Of a DNA stretch of 45,240 nucleotides, positions 1-7,671 are shown in pieces. The position numbers and the translations under genes are program-made. The notes beneath the pieces were generated by a model. That model worked only from the letters and a program-made list of their open reading frames with translations, was not told where the DNA came from and searched no databases. The number at the start of each line of letters is the position of its first letter. The first letter of the stretch is position 1. Origin of the DNA: Pseudomonadota bacterium (GTDB lineage Bacteria > Pseudomonadota > Alphaproteobacteria > Rhizobiales > Phreatobacteraceae); NCBI GenBank assembly GCA_023416965.1, contig JAEZGJ010000205.1:1-45240 (forward strand), in the 5' to 3' direction.

Positions 1-112
1 ATCGCGCGCGGATCGCTGTCCCACGCTTCCCACAGGCGCGCCCGGTAATTGCCGTCGAAGCTGACCGCGACGCCCAGTTCCTTGGCCGCGCGGGCGGCGC
101 GCAACGCGGCCT
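1..112 (-). pseudogene. Fragment of 2-keto-3-deoxygluconate kinase (PfkB family)
   Basis: Read on the minus strand, about 37 codons run without a stop and contain the block VSFDGNYRARLW followed by EAWDSDPRA. This is the segment of KDG kinases (PfkB sugar kinases that phosphorylate 2-keto-3-deoxygluconate) just after the central helix AARAAKELG. The gene would continue leftward beyond position 1. The roughly 170 residues that normally precede this block are absent, because the DNA above about position 112 codes for an alpha-E protein on the other strand. The kinase is therefore cut by a rearrangement or by an assembly join. The family call rests on one strong motif block; the type of break is inferred. 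Confidence 0.5.
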
Positions 113-768
113 CCGTCATCCGCGACCGCTTCTCGCCCGACGCCTGGAAGACCATCACCGACATGGTCCACCTCGCCGAGGACGGCCGGAAGCCGGAAGC
201 CGGGGCGATCGACCGGGTGGAGACGGGGCTCCGCCTCTCCGCCGTCTTTTCCGGCCTCACCCAGGAGAACATGAACCAGCTGATCGGCTGGCGCTTCCTG
301 AAGATCGGCAAGCGGATCGAGCGTGCGCTGGCGATCTGCCGCTTCGGCCGCAACTTCTCCGACCAGCGGGCGGGCACGGCCGGCCTCGACCTGCTGCTGG
401 CCCTGGCCGACAGCCAGATCACCTACCGGCGCCGCTACGTGATGATCGCGGCACGCGCCCCGGTGCTCGACCTCGTCATCCTCGACCCGAACAATCCCCG
501 CTCCGTCGCCTTCCAGGTGGAGCGGATCGCCGACCACCTCGCCCACCTGCCGGACCACGTCTCCGACGGGAGGCTGAACGTGCCGGAGAAGCTGATCGCG
601 CGCGCGTGCGTGGACCTGCAGACCGCCGATGCCCATACGCTCGACAGCCGGCAGATCCTCGCCATCGAGCAGCGCCTGATGGCGATCTCCGACGAGATTT
701 CCGAGCGCTATTTCACCCACCGCGACGGGGCGACCCCCGTCGGTCCAGCCGCCAGCGATCTGTTCTGA
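49..768 (+). CDS. Alpha-E domain protein (DUF403), N-terminally truncated
   Basis: Alpha-E proteins are mostly helical, of unknown biochemical role, and are encoded with circularly permuted ATP-grasp proteins and transglutaminases in a proposed peptide-modification or protease system. The family signature is visible: RDRFSPDAWKTI near the start, then LTQENMNQLIGWRFLKIG, and YRRRYVMIAARAPVLDLVI with LDPNNPRSVAFQVERI. Normal length is about 310 residues, but only about 225 are recognisable. An in-frame TAA at 46-48 closes the frame, and only a TTG at 49 can start it, with no convincing ribosome site. Upstream bases read as a kinase on the opposite strand, so the first ~90 residues are missing. 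It overlaps the next start as TGATG, as expected for this gene pair. Confidence 0.8.
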   Translation: MPSKLTATPSSLAARAARNAASVIRDRFSPDAWKTITDMVHLAEDGRKPEAGAIDRVETGLRLSAVFSGLTQENMNQLIGWRFLKIGKRIERALAICRFGRNFSDQRAGTAGLDLLLALADSQITYRRRYVMIAARAPVLDLVILDPNNPRSVAFQVERIADHLAHLPDHVSDGRLNVPEKLIARACVDLQTADAHTLDSRQILAIEQRLMAISDEISERYFTHRDGATPVGPAASDLF

Positions 769-1649
769 TGCGCTACCAGGTCCGCCAGGTCACCGACTAC
801 ATGTATGCCCGGCCGGTGGTCTTCGCCCAGCACGTGCTGCGCATTGTCCCGGTGGACCGGCCAGGACAGACCGTGGCGCGCTGCGACGTCGAGATCACGC
901 CGGCGCCGGCCATGCGGCGCGACGACACCGACTTCTTCGGCAACCGGCGCATCTTCCTCGATTTCGACCGGCCGCATCGGTCGCTGCAGATCGAGATGCG
1001 CGCCGAGATCACGGTGGCGGGCCTCAGCCGCCCCCTGCCCGGCATGGACCCGCCCTGGGAGCGCGTGCGCGAGACCGCCTTCGCCAGCGCCGACATGTCG
1101 CCGGCCTCCCCGGTCCATGCGCTGTTTCCCTCGACCTATGTGCCGCGCGATCCGGCGATCCGCGCCTATGCCAGCGCCTCTTTCCCACCGGGGCGGCCGA
1201 TCCTCGAGGCCGCCTTCGACCTGGCGAAGCGCGTCCAGGCCGACTTCACCTATGCGCCGGGCGCGACCGACACCTCGACGCCCGCGGCGCGCGCCTTCGC
1301 GATGCGCAAGGGCGTGTGCCAGGACTTCTCGCACATCATGATTTCCGGCCTGCGGGGGCTCGGCCTGCCGGCGGCCTATGTCTCAGGTTTCCTGCGCACC
1401 ATTCCGCCCGCCGGCCAGCCGCGGCTGGAAGGCGCGGACGCCACCCATGCCTGGGTGTCGCTGTGGTGCGGGCCGGCGCTGGGCTGGTGGGGGCTCGACC
1501 CGACCAACGGCCTGATCGTCGGCGAGGACCATATCGTGCTCGCCATCGGCCGCGACTTCGTCGACGTCGCCCCCAATGGCGGCGTGGTGATCGCGGCGGG
1601 AGACCACGACATCTCGGTCGCCGTGGACGTGAAGCCGGTCGCAGGCTGA
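768..1649 (+). CDS. Transglutaminase-like cysteine protease
   Basis: A 293-residue transglutaminase-like protein with the N-terminal beta domain of bacterial members (about 1-110, starting MRYQVRQVTDYMYARPV) and the papain-like core (about 145-260). The catalytic triad is visible: Cys184 in GVCQDFSHI, His227 in THAWV and Asp244 in DPTNG. Family members hydrolyse or crosslink peptide amide bonds; the substrate is unknown. The ATG overlaps the stop of the alpha-E gene by one base (TGATG), so translation is coupled. Together they form part of the widespread alpha-E/ATP-grasp/transglutaminase cluster; the ATP-grasp partner is not in the window. The gene looks intact. Confidence 0.9.
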   Translation: MRYQVRQVTDYMYARPVVFAQHVLRIVPVDRPGQTVARCDVEITPAPAMRRDDTDFFGNRRIFLDFDRPHRSLQIEMRAEITVAGLSRPLPGMDPPWERVRETAFASADMSPASPVHALFPSTYVPRDPAIRAYASASFPPGRPILEAAFDLAKRVQADFTYAPGATDTSTPAARAFAMRKGVCQDFSHIMISGLRGLGLPAAYVSGFLRTIPPAGQPRLEGADATHAWVSLWCGPALGWWGLDPTNGLIVGEDHIVLAIGRDFVDVAPNGGVVIAAGDHDISVAVDVKPVAG

Positions 1650-1657
1650 GGCAGTCT

Positions 1658-2542
1658 CTACGACTCGAAGGTCATCATCAGGCGGCGCCGGAACTCCGCA
1701 TAGTCGCGGATGACAACCATGCGCGGCGGGACCACGAGGTGGCGCAGCGTCGCCTGGTGCGCACCGACCCAGACGGGCATGTCCGGCAGGCCGCGGTCGA
1801 GATGCACCAGGTCCTCCTGCAGTGAACCGCCGGGAAGAGCGTGCACGGCGCTGATGACCAGAAGGCGGACTTTCGCCGCCGTCGCGTCCACCGCCAGGGT
1901 CCGGGCCGGCATTCCCGGGCCGAAATAGACCAGGCGATGCCCGAGCGAAGCGGCCACGAAAGCGCCCGCCAGCAGGCCCAGTTCGTGGCGCTCCTCGCCG
2001 AGCGTGGCGAAGGCGACCGGCTGCCGGTGAGCCGCCGGGGCAAGTCCGGATATGGCAGCAGTGATGACGTCGCGCGCCTTCGCCGACAGGCGGTGCTCGT
2101 CACCGATGCCGAGTTGTCCCTCCTGCCACCGCCGGCCGACATGACGGATGGCGCGGCCATAGATGTCGACGGCGACGACGGGAGGCGACGACGCAAACAG
2201 GAAGCGCAGCAGCGTGCCGAAGCCCTCGGCGTCACGATCGTCGACCGCCCTTTCGAGCCTGAGGACAAGGTCACCGTCGAGGGAGCGCAGTTCCGGTACA
2301 GACGGCCGCAACTGCCTCAGTTCCGCGCCGCTGAGGGAGCGCAGTTCCGAAACGCGATGGCCGCCGGCAACGAGCTCCTTCACGAGCATCAGACGCTCGA
2401 CGTCTTCCGGGGAGTAGAGCCGGTGCCCGCCGGGCGACCGGGAGGGCGCGATCAGCCCATAGCGCCGTTCCCAGCTGCGCAGCGTGGATACGTTGACGCC
2501 GGTGAGTTGCGACAGGCGCGTAATGTCGATCGGCCTGTTCAA
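1658..2542 (-). CDS. MerR-family regulator with B12-binding-like C-terminal domain
   Basis: A 294-residue regulator. Residues 5-75 are a MerR winged helix (DITRLSQLTGVNVSTLRSWE, then RRYGL and GGHRLYS). Residues 90-290 resemble the helical plus cobalamin-binding module of LitR/CarH light-dependent repressors: Trp139 and Glu149-His150 in the W-x9-EH pattern, then E184-x-H186-x-x-G189 with GLLAGAFVAASLGHRLVYFG. In CarH the matching His is the lower cobalamin ligand; the residue after Trp139 is Gln, where CarH (from memory) has a second His. Cobalamin or light sensing is therefore possible but unproven. The TTG at 2542 is chosen because AGGAGG lies six bases upstream; a longer frame to 2572 lacks such a site. 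It is divergent from the chemoreceptor gene. Confidence 0.85.
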   Translation of the reverse strand: MNRPIDITRLSQLTGVNVSTLRSWERRYGLIAPSRSPGGHRLYSPEDVERLMLVKELVAGGHRVSELRSLSGAELRQLRPSVPELRSLDGDLVLRLERAVDDRDAEGFGTLLRFLFASSPPVVAVDIYGRAIRHVGRRWQEGQLGIGDEHRLSAKARDVITAAISGLAPAAHRQPVAFATLGEERHELGLLAGAFVAASLGHRLVYFGPGMPARTLAVDATAAKVRLLVISAVHALPGGSLQEDLVHLDRGLPDMPVWVGAHQATLRHLVVPPRMVVIRDYAEFRRRLMMTFES

Positions 2543-2556
2543 GGACTGCCTCCTGT
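2543..2556 (-). promoter_or_regulatory. Ribosome binding site that sets the MerR TTG start
   Basis: On the minus strand GACAGGAGGCAGTCC precedes TTG. The full AGGAGG six bases before TTG argues for this rare start over the earlier in-frame codon at 2572. Confidence 0.6.
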
Positions 2557-2579
2557 CTGCCCGCAGGCGCAAAAAAGCT

Positions 2580-2636
2580 CTATGCAGCTACGGCATAGCA
2601 GCCATTGCGATCCATTCCCTTGCGTAGCTTATGCGC
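2580..2636. promoter_or_regulatory. Inverted repeats in the merR/chemoreceptor divergent region
   Basis: CTATGC (2580-2585) and GCATAG (2593-2598) form a perfect 6+6 dyad with a 7-base spacer AGCTACG. About 30 bases on, TGCGTAGCTTATGCG (2621-2635) carries the same AGCTACG core in inverse orientation, flanked by TATGC. MerR proteins bind dyads of this kind in long-spacer promoters, and the position 38 bases above the MerR start suits autoregulation. The repeats are seen; operator function is inferred. Confidence 0.45.
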
Positions 2637-2822
2637 AGGTTCTTTCTGCAAAATAAAGGCGCATCCAACCCTCCGGTACAGGCGGCCGGGCGTGCCGCCC
2701 AATGGTTGTCGAATCCTGCTCAAGCCGCCTTCCGCAACGGCATGCGGATTCAGTTTTTCTTTAATTGCGGCGGACGATTGATGTGGCGTCTTCACCGAAA
2801 CCCTCGACCAGGAAGCGCCCCT

Positions 2823-4295
2823 ATGCTGTTCCGCAACCACGCCGCCAACAAGCTGGCGGCCCTGGATCTCTCGCAGGCCGTCATCGAGTTCGAGCCCGAC
2901 GGCAAGATCATCACCGCGAACGAAAACTTCCTGAAGACGATGGGATATCGGCTGGAGGAAATCCGGGGACAACATCATTCGCTTTTCGTCGCGCCGGAGG
3001 ACAAGGACGGCCCCGGCTACCGCCAGTTCTGGGACGAGCTGCGCGCCGGCAGGTTTCAGGTCGCCGAGTACAAGCGCATCGGCAAGGGCGGCAAGGAAGT
3101 CTGGATCCAGGCCTCCTACAACCCGGTGAAGGATTCCCGCGGGCGGGTCTACATGGTCGCCAAATACGCCACCGACGTCACCGACCAGAAGCTCCGCAAC
3201 GCGGACATCGAGGGACAGCTCGCGGCGATCCACAAGGCGCAGGCGGTCATCGAGTTCAATCTCGACGGCACGATCCTGACGGCCAACGAGAACTTCCTGA
3301 AGACGGTCGGCTACGCCCTCGACGAGATCCGCGGCCGGCACCACTCCATGTTCGTCGCGTCGGCAGACGCCCAGTCCAGCGAGTACAGGGCGTTCTGGGC
3401 GTCTCTGGCGCGCGGGGAGTTCCAGGCCGCGCAGTACAGGCGCATCGGCAAGGGCGGCAAGGAAGTCTGGATCCAGGCCAGCTACAACCCGATCTTCGAC
3501 ATGAACGGGAAGCCGTTCAAGGTGGTGAAGTTCGCAACCGACATCACCGCGACCGTGAAGGAGCAGGAACGCCGCGCCGAGGTGCAACGGCAGATCGACG
3601 TCGATCTCGGCAATATCGGCGACGCCGTATCCAGCGCCAAGCATGAGGCGACGCAGGTCGCCGCGGCCTCCACCCAGACCTCCGGCAACGTACAGGCGGT
3701 GGCCGCAGGCGCCGAAGAGCTGGCGGCCTCCGTCGGAGAGATCAGCCGCCAGGTCACAAACGCCCGGGAGATTTCCGGCGGCGCGGTCGAACAGGCGACG
3801 AAGACCAGCGAGATCGTCTCAGGCCTGTCCTCGGCGGCGGCGCGGATCGGCGACGTGGTGCAGTTGATCAACAACATCGCCGCACAGACCAATCTGCTCG
3901 CCCTCAACGCCACGATCGAGGCGGCCCGTGCGGGCGAGGCGGGCAAGGGCTTCGCGGTGGTCGCTTCCGAGGTGAAGAGCCTCGCAAGCCAGACAGCCAA
4001 GGCTACCGACGAGATCGGCGCGCAGATCGCATCGGTGCAGGCGTCGACCGAAGGGGCCGTCAGTGCCATCGGCGGCATCTCGACCACGATCCTGCGGATC
4101 AGCGAGATCTCCACGGCGATCGCCACCGCAGTGGAGGAGCAGAGCGCGGTGACGGCGGAGATGTCGGCCAACATGCGCGTGGCCGCGGAAGGGGTCCAGG
4201 CCATCTCCGCAAGCATGAACATGATCGCTCGCTCGACCGGCGACATCGACGAGGCGACCGCCAAGGTGCGGACCGCCTCGCGCTCGCTCGCCTGA
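2823..4295 (+). CDS. Soluble double-PAS methyl-accepting chemotaxis protein
   Basis: A 490-residue cytoplasmic chemoreceptor. PAS domains span about 15-125 and 135-250, each with ANENFLKT after the first strands and RIGKGGKEVWIQASYNP near the end. The signalling domain spans about 270-490, with the conserved hairpin tip NNIAAQTNLLALNATIEAAR followed by AGEAGKGFAVVASEVKSLA. No transmembrane segment is present, so it senses an internal cue, typically redox, oxygen or a small ligand bound by PAS. The ATG at 2823 follows AGGAAG by eight bases; the frame is open further upstream but that part is not family-like. The two PAS copies are recent duplicates at DNA level. No CheA/W genes are nearby. Confidence 0.9.
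   Translation: MLFRNHAANKLAALDLSQAVIEFEPDGKIITANENFLKTMGYRLEEIRGQHHSLFVAPEDKDGPGYRQFWDELRAGRFQVAEYKRIGKGGKEVWIQASYNPVKDSRGRVYMVAKYATDVTDQKLRNADIEGQLAAIHKAQAVIEFNLDGTILTANENFLKTVGYALDEIRGRHHSMFVASADAQSSEYRAFWASLARGEFQAAQYRRIGKGGKEVWIQASYNPIFDMNGKPFKVVKFATDITATVKEQERRAEVQRQIDVDLGNIGDAVSSAKHEATQVAAASTQTSGNVQAVAAGAEELAASVGEISRQVTNAREISGGAVEQATKTSEIVSGLSSAAARIGDVVQLINNIAAQTNLLALNATIEAARAGEAGKGFAVVASEVKSLASQTAKATDEIGAQIASVQASTEGAVSAIGGISTTILRISEISTAIATAVEEQSAVTAEMSANMRVAAEGVQAISASMNMIARSTGDIDEATAKVRTASRSLA
3074..3113 (+). repeat. 40-base direct repeat, copy 1 (first PAS domain)
   Basis: Identical over 40 bases to 3440-3479. It encodes the RIGKGGKEVWIQA segment of the first PAS domain of the double-PAS chemoreceptor. 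Perfect identity at synonymous sites points to recent duplication or gene conversion between the PAS modules. Confidence 0.85.
3440..3479 (+). repeat. 40-base direct repeat, copy 2 (second PAS domain)
   Basis: Exact match to 3074-3113, 366 bases (122 codons) downstream, which equals the length of one PAS module plus linker. Confidence 0.85.
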
Positions 4296-4310
4296 CGACC
4301 GGCTCGTTGC

Positions 4311-4345
4311 GGCGGCCCCCGAACCTGGTGTTCGGGGCGGCCGCC
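4311..4345 (+). terminator. GC-rich hairpin after the double-PAS chemoreceptor
   Basis: CCCCGAAC (4317-4324), loop CTGGT, GTTCGGGG (4330-4337), extended by GGCGGCC/GGCCGCC flanks with a bulge. It starts about 15 bases after the stop. No T-run follows, so it may be a weak terminator or a 3' stabilising hairpin. Confidence 0.45.
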
Positions 4346-4531
4346 GGCACGCCGGACGCAAGGAAGCCAGCAACCACGCCCATCCCCCCGACCCACCTCC
4401 AGGCAGCAGGAAGCGTTGAGGCCGATGCGTTAACCGGCAGCGAGGTTGATCGTTAAGCTGCTGTTGCCCTTCTCTTTTCTCGTTTTTTTTATGGATTTTT
4501 GGGACCATTGGTTGAAAGAGAGGGCACGGTC

Positions 4532-5353
4532 ATGTCCCTGCTTCTGTCGCCGAAGGCCCCGGCGGGGCTGCCCCATGTCGCGGCTCCGCCGCTGTTTGCC
4601 GACGAACCCGCCGGCGCGCCCCGCCAGAGCGAACTCCTCAGGCTGCTGCGTGTCCACAGTTGGTCCATCGACCTGAAGACCGAGCGCGTGCGCTGGGAGA
4701 CCGTCGACGCCAACGACCGAAGCGTGGTCATCAAGGCGACGCTGACCGACCTCCTGAAACAGGCCAATGACGAGGATGCCGGCAAGTTCCGCGCCCATCT
4801 GAAACAGGCCATCGACACCGGCAGCGCCGGCCCCGATCACTTCCGCTTCGACGATCTCGACCACGGCGGAAGCGAAATCGAATCGGTCTGCGTTCTCAAA
4901 TGGCTGTCGGGCCATCCCGTCGTGGTGGGCCTCTATCGCAATTGCGAAAAGGAGCGGCGTCAGGCTGCGGTGGTCGGCGCCATGAGGACGAGCCTCGAAA
5001 CGCTGATCGCGGAGTCGACCAGCTGCATGGTCGTCCTTGCCCGCGACGGCACGATCCTCAACTGCAACGCCGCCTTCGCCAAGTGCCTCAACCTGAGGGA
5101 CCGGCGAGTGGCGATGCGGCAGAACGTCTTCGACCTCGTCGGAAGCCTCTCGGAGAGGCTCGAGGGGGTCATCCGCGGCGCCCTTCTCTCCCAGGAGTCG
5201 CTCTCCGGCCATTTCGTGACGACCTTCCCCGGGGGCCAGATGCGCAGCGTGCGCTGGAAGGCCTTCGGGCTCGATCTCCTGAGGGGCGCTTCCTCCACCC
5301 GCGTCGTCTCGTTCGACCTGCGCCGGACAGACGCCGACGACATCATCGACTAG
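4532..5353 (+). CDS. PAS-like domain protein of unknown function
   Basis: A 273-residue protein without signal peptide or membrane segment. Residues about 160-260 look like a PAS domain: the stretch LIAESTSCMVVLARDGTILN followed by CNAAFAKCLNL, after a short helix (EKERRQAAVVGAMRTSLETL). Residues about 30-130 resemble a degenerate first PAS (WSIDLKTERVRWE). No output domain (kinase, GGDEF, MCP) follows, so it may act as a ligand-binding adaptor. The ATG at 4532 has GAGAGGG about nine bases upstream; an upstream TTG at 4499 is less likely. An AT-rich stretch with a run of eight T lies at 4475-4500, suited to a promoter. It follows the double-PAS receptor in the same direction and could share its signalling pathway; this is inference. 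Confidence 0.6.
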   Translation: MSLLLSPKAPAGLPHVAAPPLFADEPAGAPRQSELLRLLRVHSWSIDLKTERVRWETVDANDRSVVIKATLTDLLKQANDEDAGKFRAHLKQAIDTGSAGPDHFRFDDLDHGGSEIESVCVLKWLSGHPVVVGLYRNCEKERRQAAVVGAMRTSLETLIAESTSCMVVLARDGTILNCNAAFAKCLNLRDRRVAMRQNVFDLVGSLSERLEGVIRGALLSQESLSGHFVTTFPGGQMRSVRWKAFGLDLLRGASSTRVVSFDLRRTDADDIID

Positions 5354-5477
5354 GGTCCCGATCCAATCGGCTTAAGATCCGGGCGGAATTCCACTAACAC
5401 CTCTCATAGGCTGGCAAGTCGCCGGATAAGCCATTTAGCTTGGTAGGCATCCGCGCCGCGTTCGGCGGGGAGGTGAG

Positions 5478-6662
5478 GTGACAGACATGCCCGTCGAGGT
5501 CGAACAACTCAGGTCGGAGACACCCGGGGTCGCTCACCGCGTCCACCTCAACAATGCCGGTGCCGGGTTAATGCCGCAGCCCGTGCTTGATGCCGTGATC
5601 GGACACCTCCGTCGCGAAGCCGAGATCGGGGGATACGAGGCGGCCGACGAGGCGGCTCCCCGTCTCGCGGGGGTCTATGACAGCGTGGCGCGGCTGCTTG
5701 GGGCGGAGCGCGACGAGATCGCACTGACCGAGAACGCGACAGTCGCATGGCAGCTCGCCTTCTACGCCCTCGCCTTCCGGCCGGGAGATCGGATCCTAAC
5801 GGCGCGGGCGGAATATGCAGCGAACTATGTCGCGTTCCTCCAGGTCGCCAAGCGAACCGGGGCGGTGATCGAGGTCGTGCCCGACGATGTCGACGGCATG
5901 CTTGACCCAGAAGCCCTCGAACGCATGATCGACGGTCGCGTCAGGCTGGTCGCGATGACCTGGGTGCCGACCAATGGGGGTCTCCGCAATCCGGCGGCTT
6001 CGGTCGGAGAGATCACCCGCCGCCATGGCGTGACCTATCTCCTCGATGCGTGCCAGGCGGTGGGCCAGATGCCGACGCGGGTCGATGAACTCGGATGCGA
6101 CATACTGACCGCAACGGGCCGCAAGTTCCTGCGCGGACCGCGCGGCACCGGCTTCCTCTATGTCCGGCGGGACCTGATGCGTCGCCTGGAGCCGCCAATG
6201 CTCGATCACTTTGCTGCGCCGTGGGTCGCTCCGGATCGCTACCAGCTTCGTCCTGACGCGCGACGCTTCGAGACTTGGGAGAACAACTATGCGACCCGGC
6301 TCGGGCTCGGCCGTGCAGTGGACTACGCGCTGGAGGTGGGTCTCGATTGGATCGAGGCGCGCTGCCGCACTCTGTCAGTGAGGATGCGCAACGGCCTGAA
6401 GGCCTCTGCCGGTGTCACGGTCTACGACCTCGGAAGAGACCCGACTGCCATCGTGACGTTCTCGGTCAAGAACCGTGCCGCGGCTGATGTGCAGGAGCAG
6501 CTCGCCCTCGCGGGCATCAACGTCAGCGTCTCCGCCCCCTCGAGCACTCTTCTGGATGCCTCAGCCCGCGGACTTCCTCCGCTCGTCCGAGCCTCTCCCC
6601 ACTATTACAACACCGAAGACGAAGTTGATCGTCTCGTGTCAGTCGTCAGCGCTCTGGAATAG
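5478..6662 (+). CDS. Class V aminotransferase-fold PLP enzyme (cysteine desulfurase/EgtE-like)
   Basis: A 394-residue PLP enzyme of fold type I, class V, the group of cysteine desulfurases, isopenicillin-N epimerases and EgtE-like C-S lyases. Visible landmarks: HLNNAGAGLMP near residue 24, TENATVAWQLAFYAL, the PLP-phosphate region LLDACQAVGQMP with the ring-stacking Asp, and the Schiff-base Lys in TATGRKFLRGPRGTGFLYV. The C-terminus has VRASPHYYNTEDEVDRLV, typical of this group. No SufS/IscS catalytic Cys loop is evident, so a lyase or epimerase role is as likely as desulfuration. GTG at 5478 is close to GGGGAGG; ATG at 5487 is an alternative. It stands alone between two non-coding gaps, and codon choice looks less G/C-biased than its neighbours. 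Confidence 0.8.
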   Translation: MTDMPVEVEQLRSETPGVAHRVHLNNAGAGLMPQPVLDAVIGHLRREAEIGGYEAADEAAPRLAGVYDSVARLLGAERDEIALTENATVAWQLAFYALAFRPGDRILTARAEYAANYVAFLQVAKRTGAVIEVVPDDVDGMLDPEALERMIDGRVRLVAMTWVPTNGGLRNPAASVGEITRRHGVTYLLDACQAVGQMPTRVDELGCDILTATGRKFLRGPRGTGFLYVRRDLMRRLEPPMLDHFAAPWVAPDRYQLRPDARRFETWENNYATRLGLGRAVDYALEVGLDWIEARCRTLSVRMRNGLKASAGVTVYDLGRDPTAIVTFSVKNRAAADVQEQLALAGINVSVSAPSSTLLDASARGLPPLVRASPHYYNTEDEVDRLVSVVSALE

Positions 6663-6751
6663 GTTCGGCATGGCCGACTTCGCTCCAAGACAAGGATCTA
6701 GTGAGCGTTTTCCGATGAAGCCGCGACCCAAACGAATTCAGGCGCTGGGCG

Positions 6752-7549
6752 TCAGGCCGGCGCATAGAGCCGGCCGATGTCGAATCGGGCCATGTCGTCG
6801 AGCAGCCTGACGAATTCGGCGGCCTGGAAGGCGGCGGTCGCCCTGCCCTTCTCTGCACTGGCGAGCGAGGCGTCGCCGGCCGCGCCGTCGGGGTTGATGT
6901 CTTGCGCCATCCAGCCGAAGGCGTGGTTCAGAGTGGGCCGGAGATAGGCGAATTCCTTCTCCATCGACACCATGACGGGCTCGAAGAGCCTCGCCTGGCT
7001 CATGTCCACCAGATCCGGCCGGAAGTGCAGCATGAGCGAGGTTTCAACATCGCCGCCATGGATGCCGTGCCTGATGTCGAGGTCGCCGTAGAGGCCGGGG
7101 GGGCGGCCGAAGGCGGTCCAGCTCGTTACCACGGCGAGCTGGCGGAAGCGGATGCGCAGCTCGCGGGCGACGACGCGCATCGGATCGAGATTGCCGCCGT
7201 GGGAGGTCAGCAGCACGATCTTGTCGATGCCGGCCCGCTTCACGCTCTCGCCGATCTCGATCCAGCCCTTCAGCACCGTCTCGGCCGAGAGGGTCAGCGT
7301 ACCCTTCGAGTGGAGGTGCTCGTTCGACTTGGCGACCGCCTCGACGGGGAGGAACAGCGCGGTGACGTTCGGCCCGACCAGCGGAAAGGCAGTCTCGATC
7401 ATGCCCTGCATGATGGAGGTGTCGGTGGAGACCGGCAGATGGGGCCCGTGCTGCTCGATGGCGGCGAGCGGCAGGACGGCGACGGTGGTCGCCGGATCGA
7501 GCCGGTCGAAATCGGTTGTCTTCAGGTCACCCCAGTGACGGGCCGGCAT
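6752..7549 (-). CDS. Creatininase-family amidohydrolase
   Basis: A 265-residue member of the creatininase family (metal-dependent hydrolases of cyclic or linear amides, including creatininase, FAPy deformylase and MftE). Metal ligands are visible: Glu32 and His34 in IEQHGPHLPVSTDTS, Asp43 in the same block, His117 in TSHGGNLDPM, and the Glu of HGGDVETSLML. Start ATG 7549 follows GGAGACCTCCC; an upstream TTG in frame at 7564 lacks spacing. The gene is divergent from the deacetylase at 7672, with a 122-base shared control region, so the two may act on related amide substrates. The exact substrate cannot be read from sequence. Confidence 0.85.
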   Translation of the reverse strand: MPARHWGDLKTTDFDRLDPATTVAVLPLAAIEQHGPHLPVSTDTSIMQGMIETAFPLVGPNVTALFLPVEAVAKSNEHLHSKGTLTLSAETVLKGWIEIGESVKRAGIDKIVLLTSHGGNLDPMRVVARELRIRFRQLAVVTSWTAFGRPPGLYGDLDIRHGIHGGDVETSLMLHFRPDLVDMSQARLFEPVMVSMEKEFAYLRPTLNHAFGWMAQDINPDGAAGDASLASAEKGRATAAFQAAEFVRLLDDMARFDIGRLYAPA

Positions 7550-7600
7550 GGGAGGTCTCCGCAAGGCTCATGTCACGGCTGTTGGCAAGCCGCGCTCCGA

Positions 7601-7615
7601 CGCGCAATGTGCGCG
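7601..7615. promoter_or_regulatory. Palindrome in the creatininase/deacetylase divergent promoter region
   Basis: CGCGCA, ATG, TGCGCG forms a perfect 6+6 dyad in the middle of the 122-base divergent spacer. The position suits an operator for joint control; no regulator gene is adjacent. Functional role is inferred. Confidence 0.35.
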
Positions 7616-7671
7616 CCGGACAAGGGCCGCGCAATGCACCGGACCGGCCTTTGCAGCAAGCGGAGCCTTCT

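Noticed and set aside
2580..3644. Long minus-strand open frame of 354 codons opposite the double-PAS chemoreceptor
   Set aside because: It is antisense to clear PAS and MCP motifs, is rich in Arg, Ala and Gly repeats typical of GC-rich shadow frames, and has no ribosome site.
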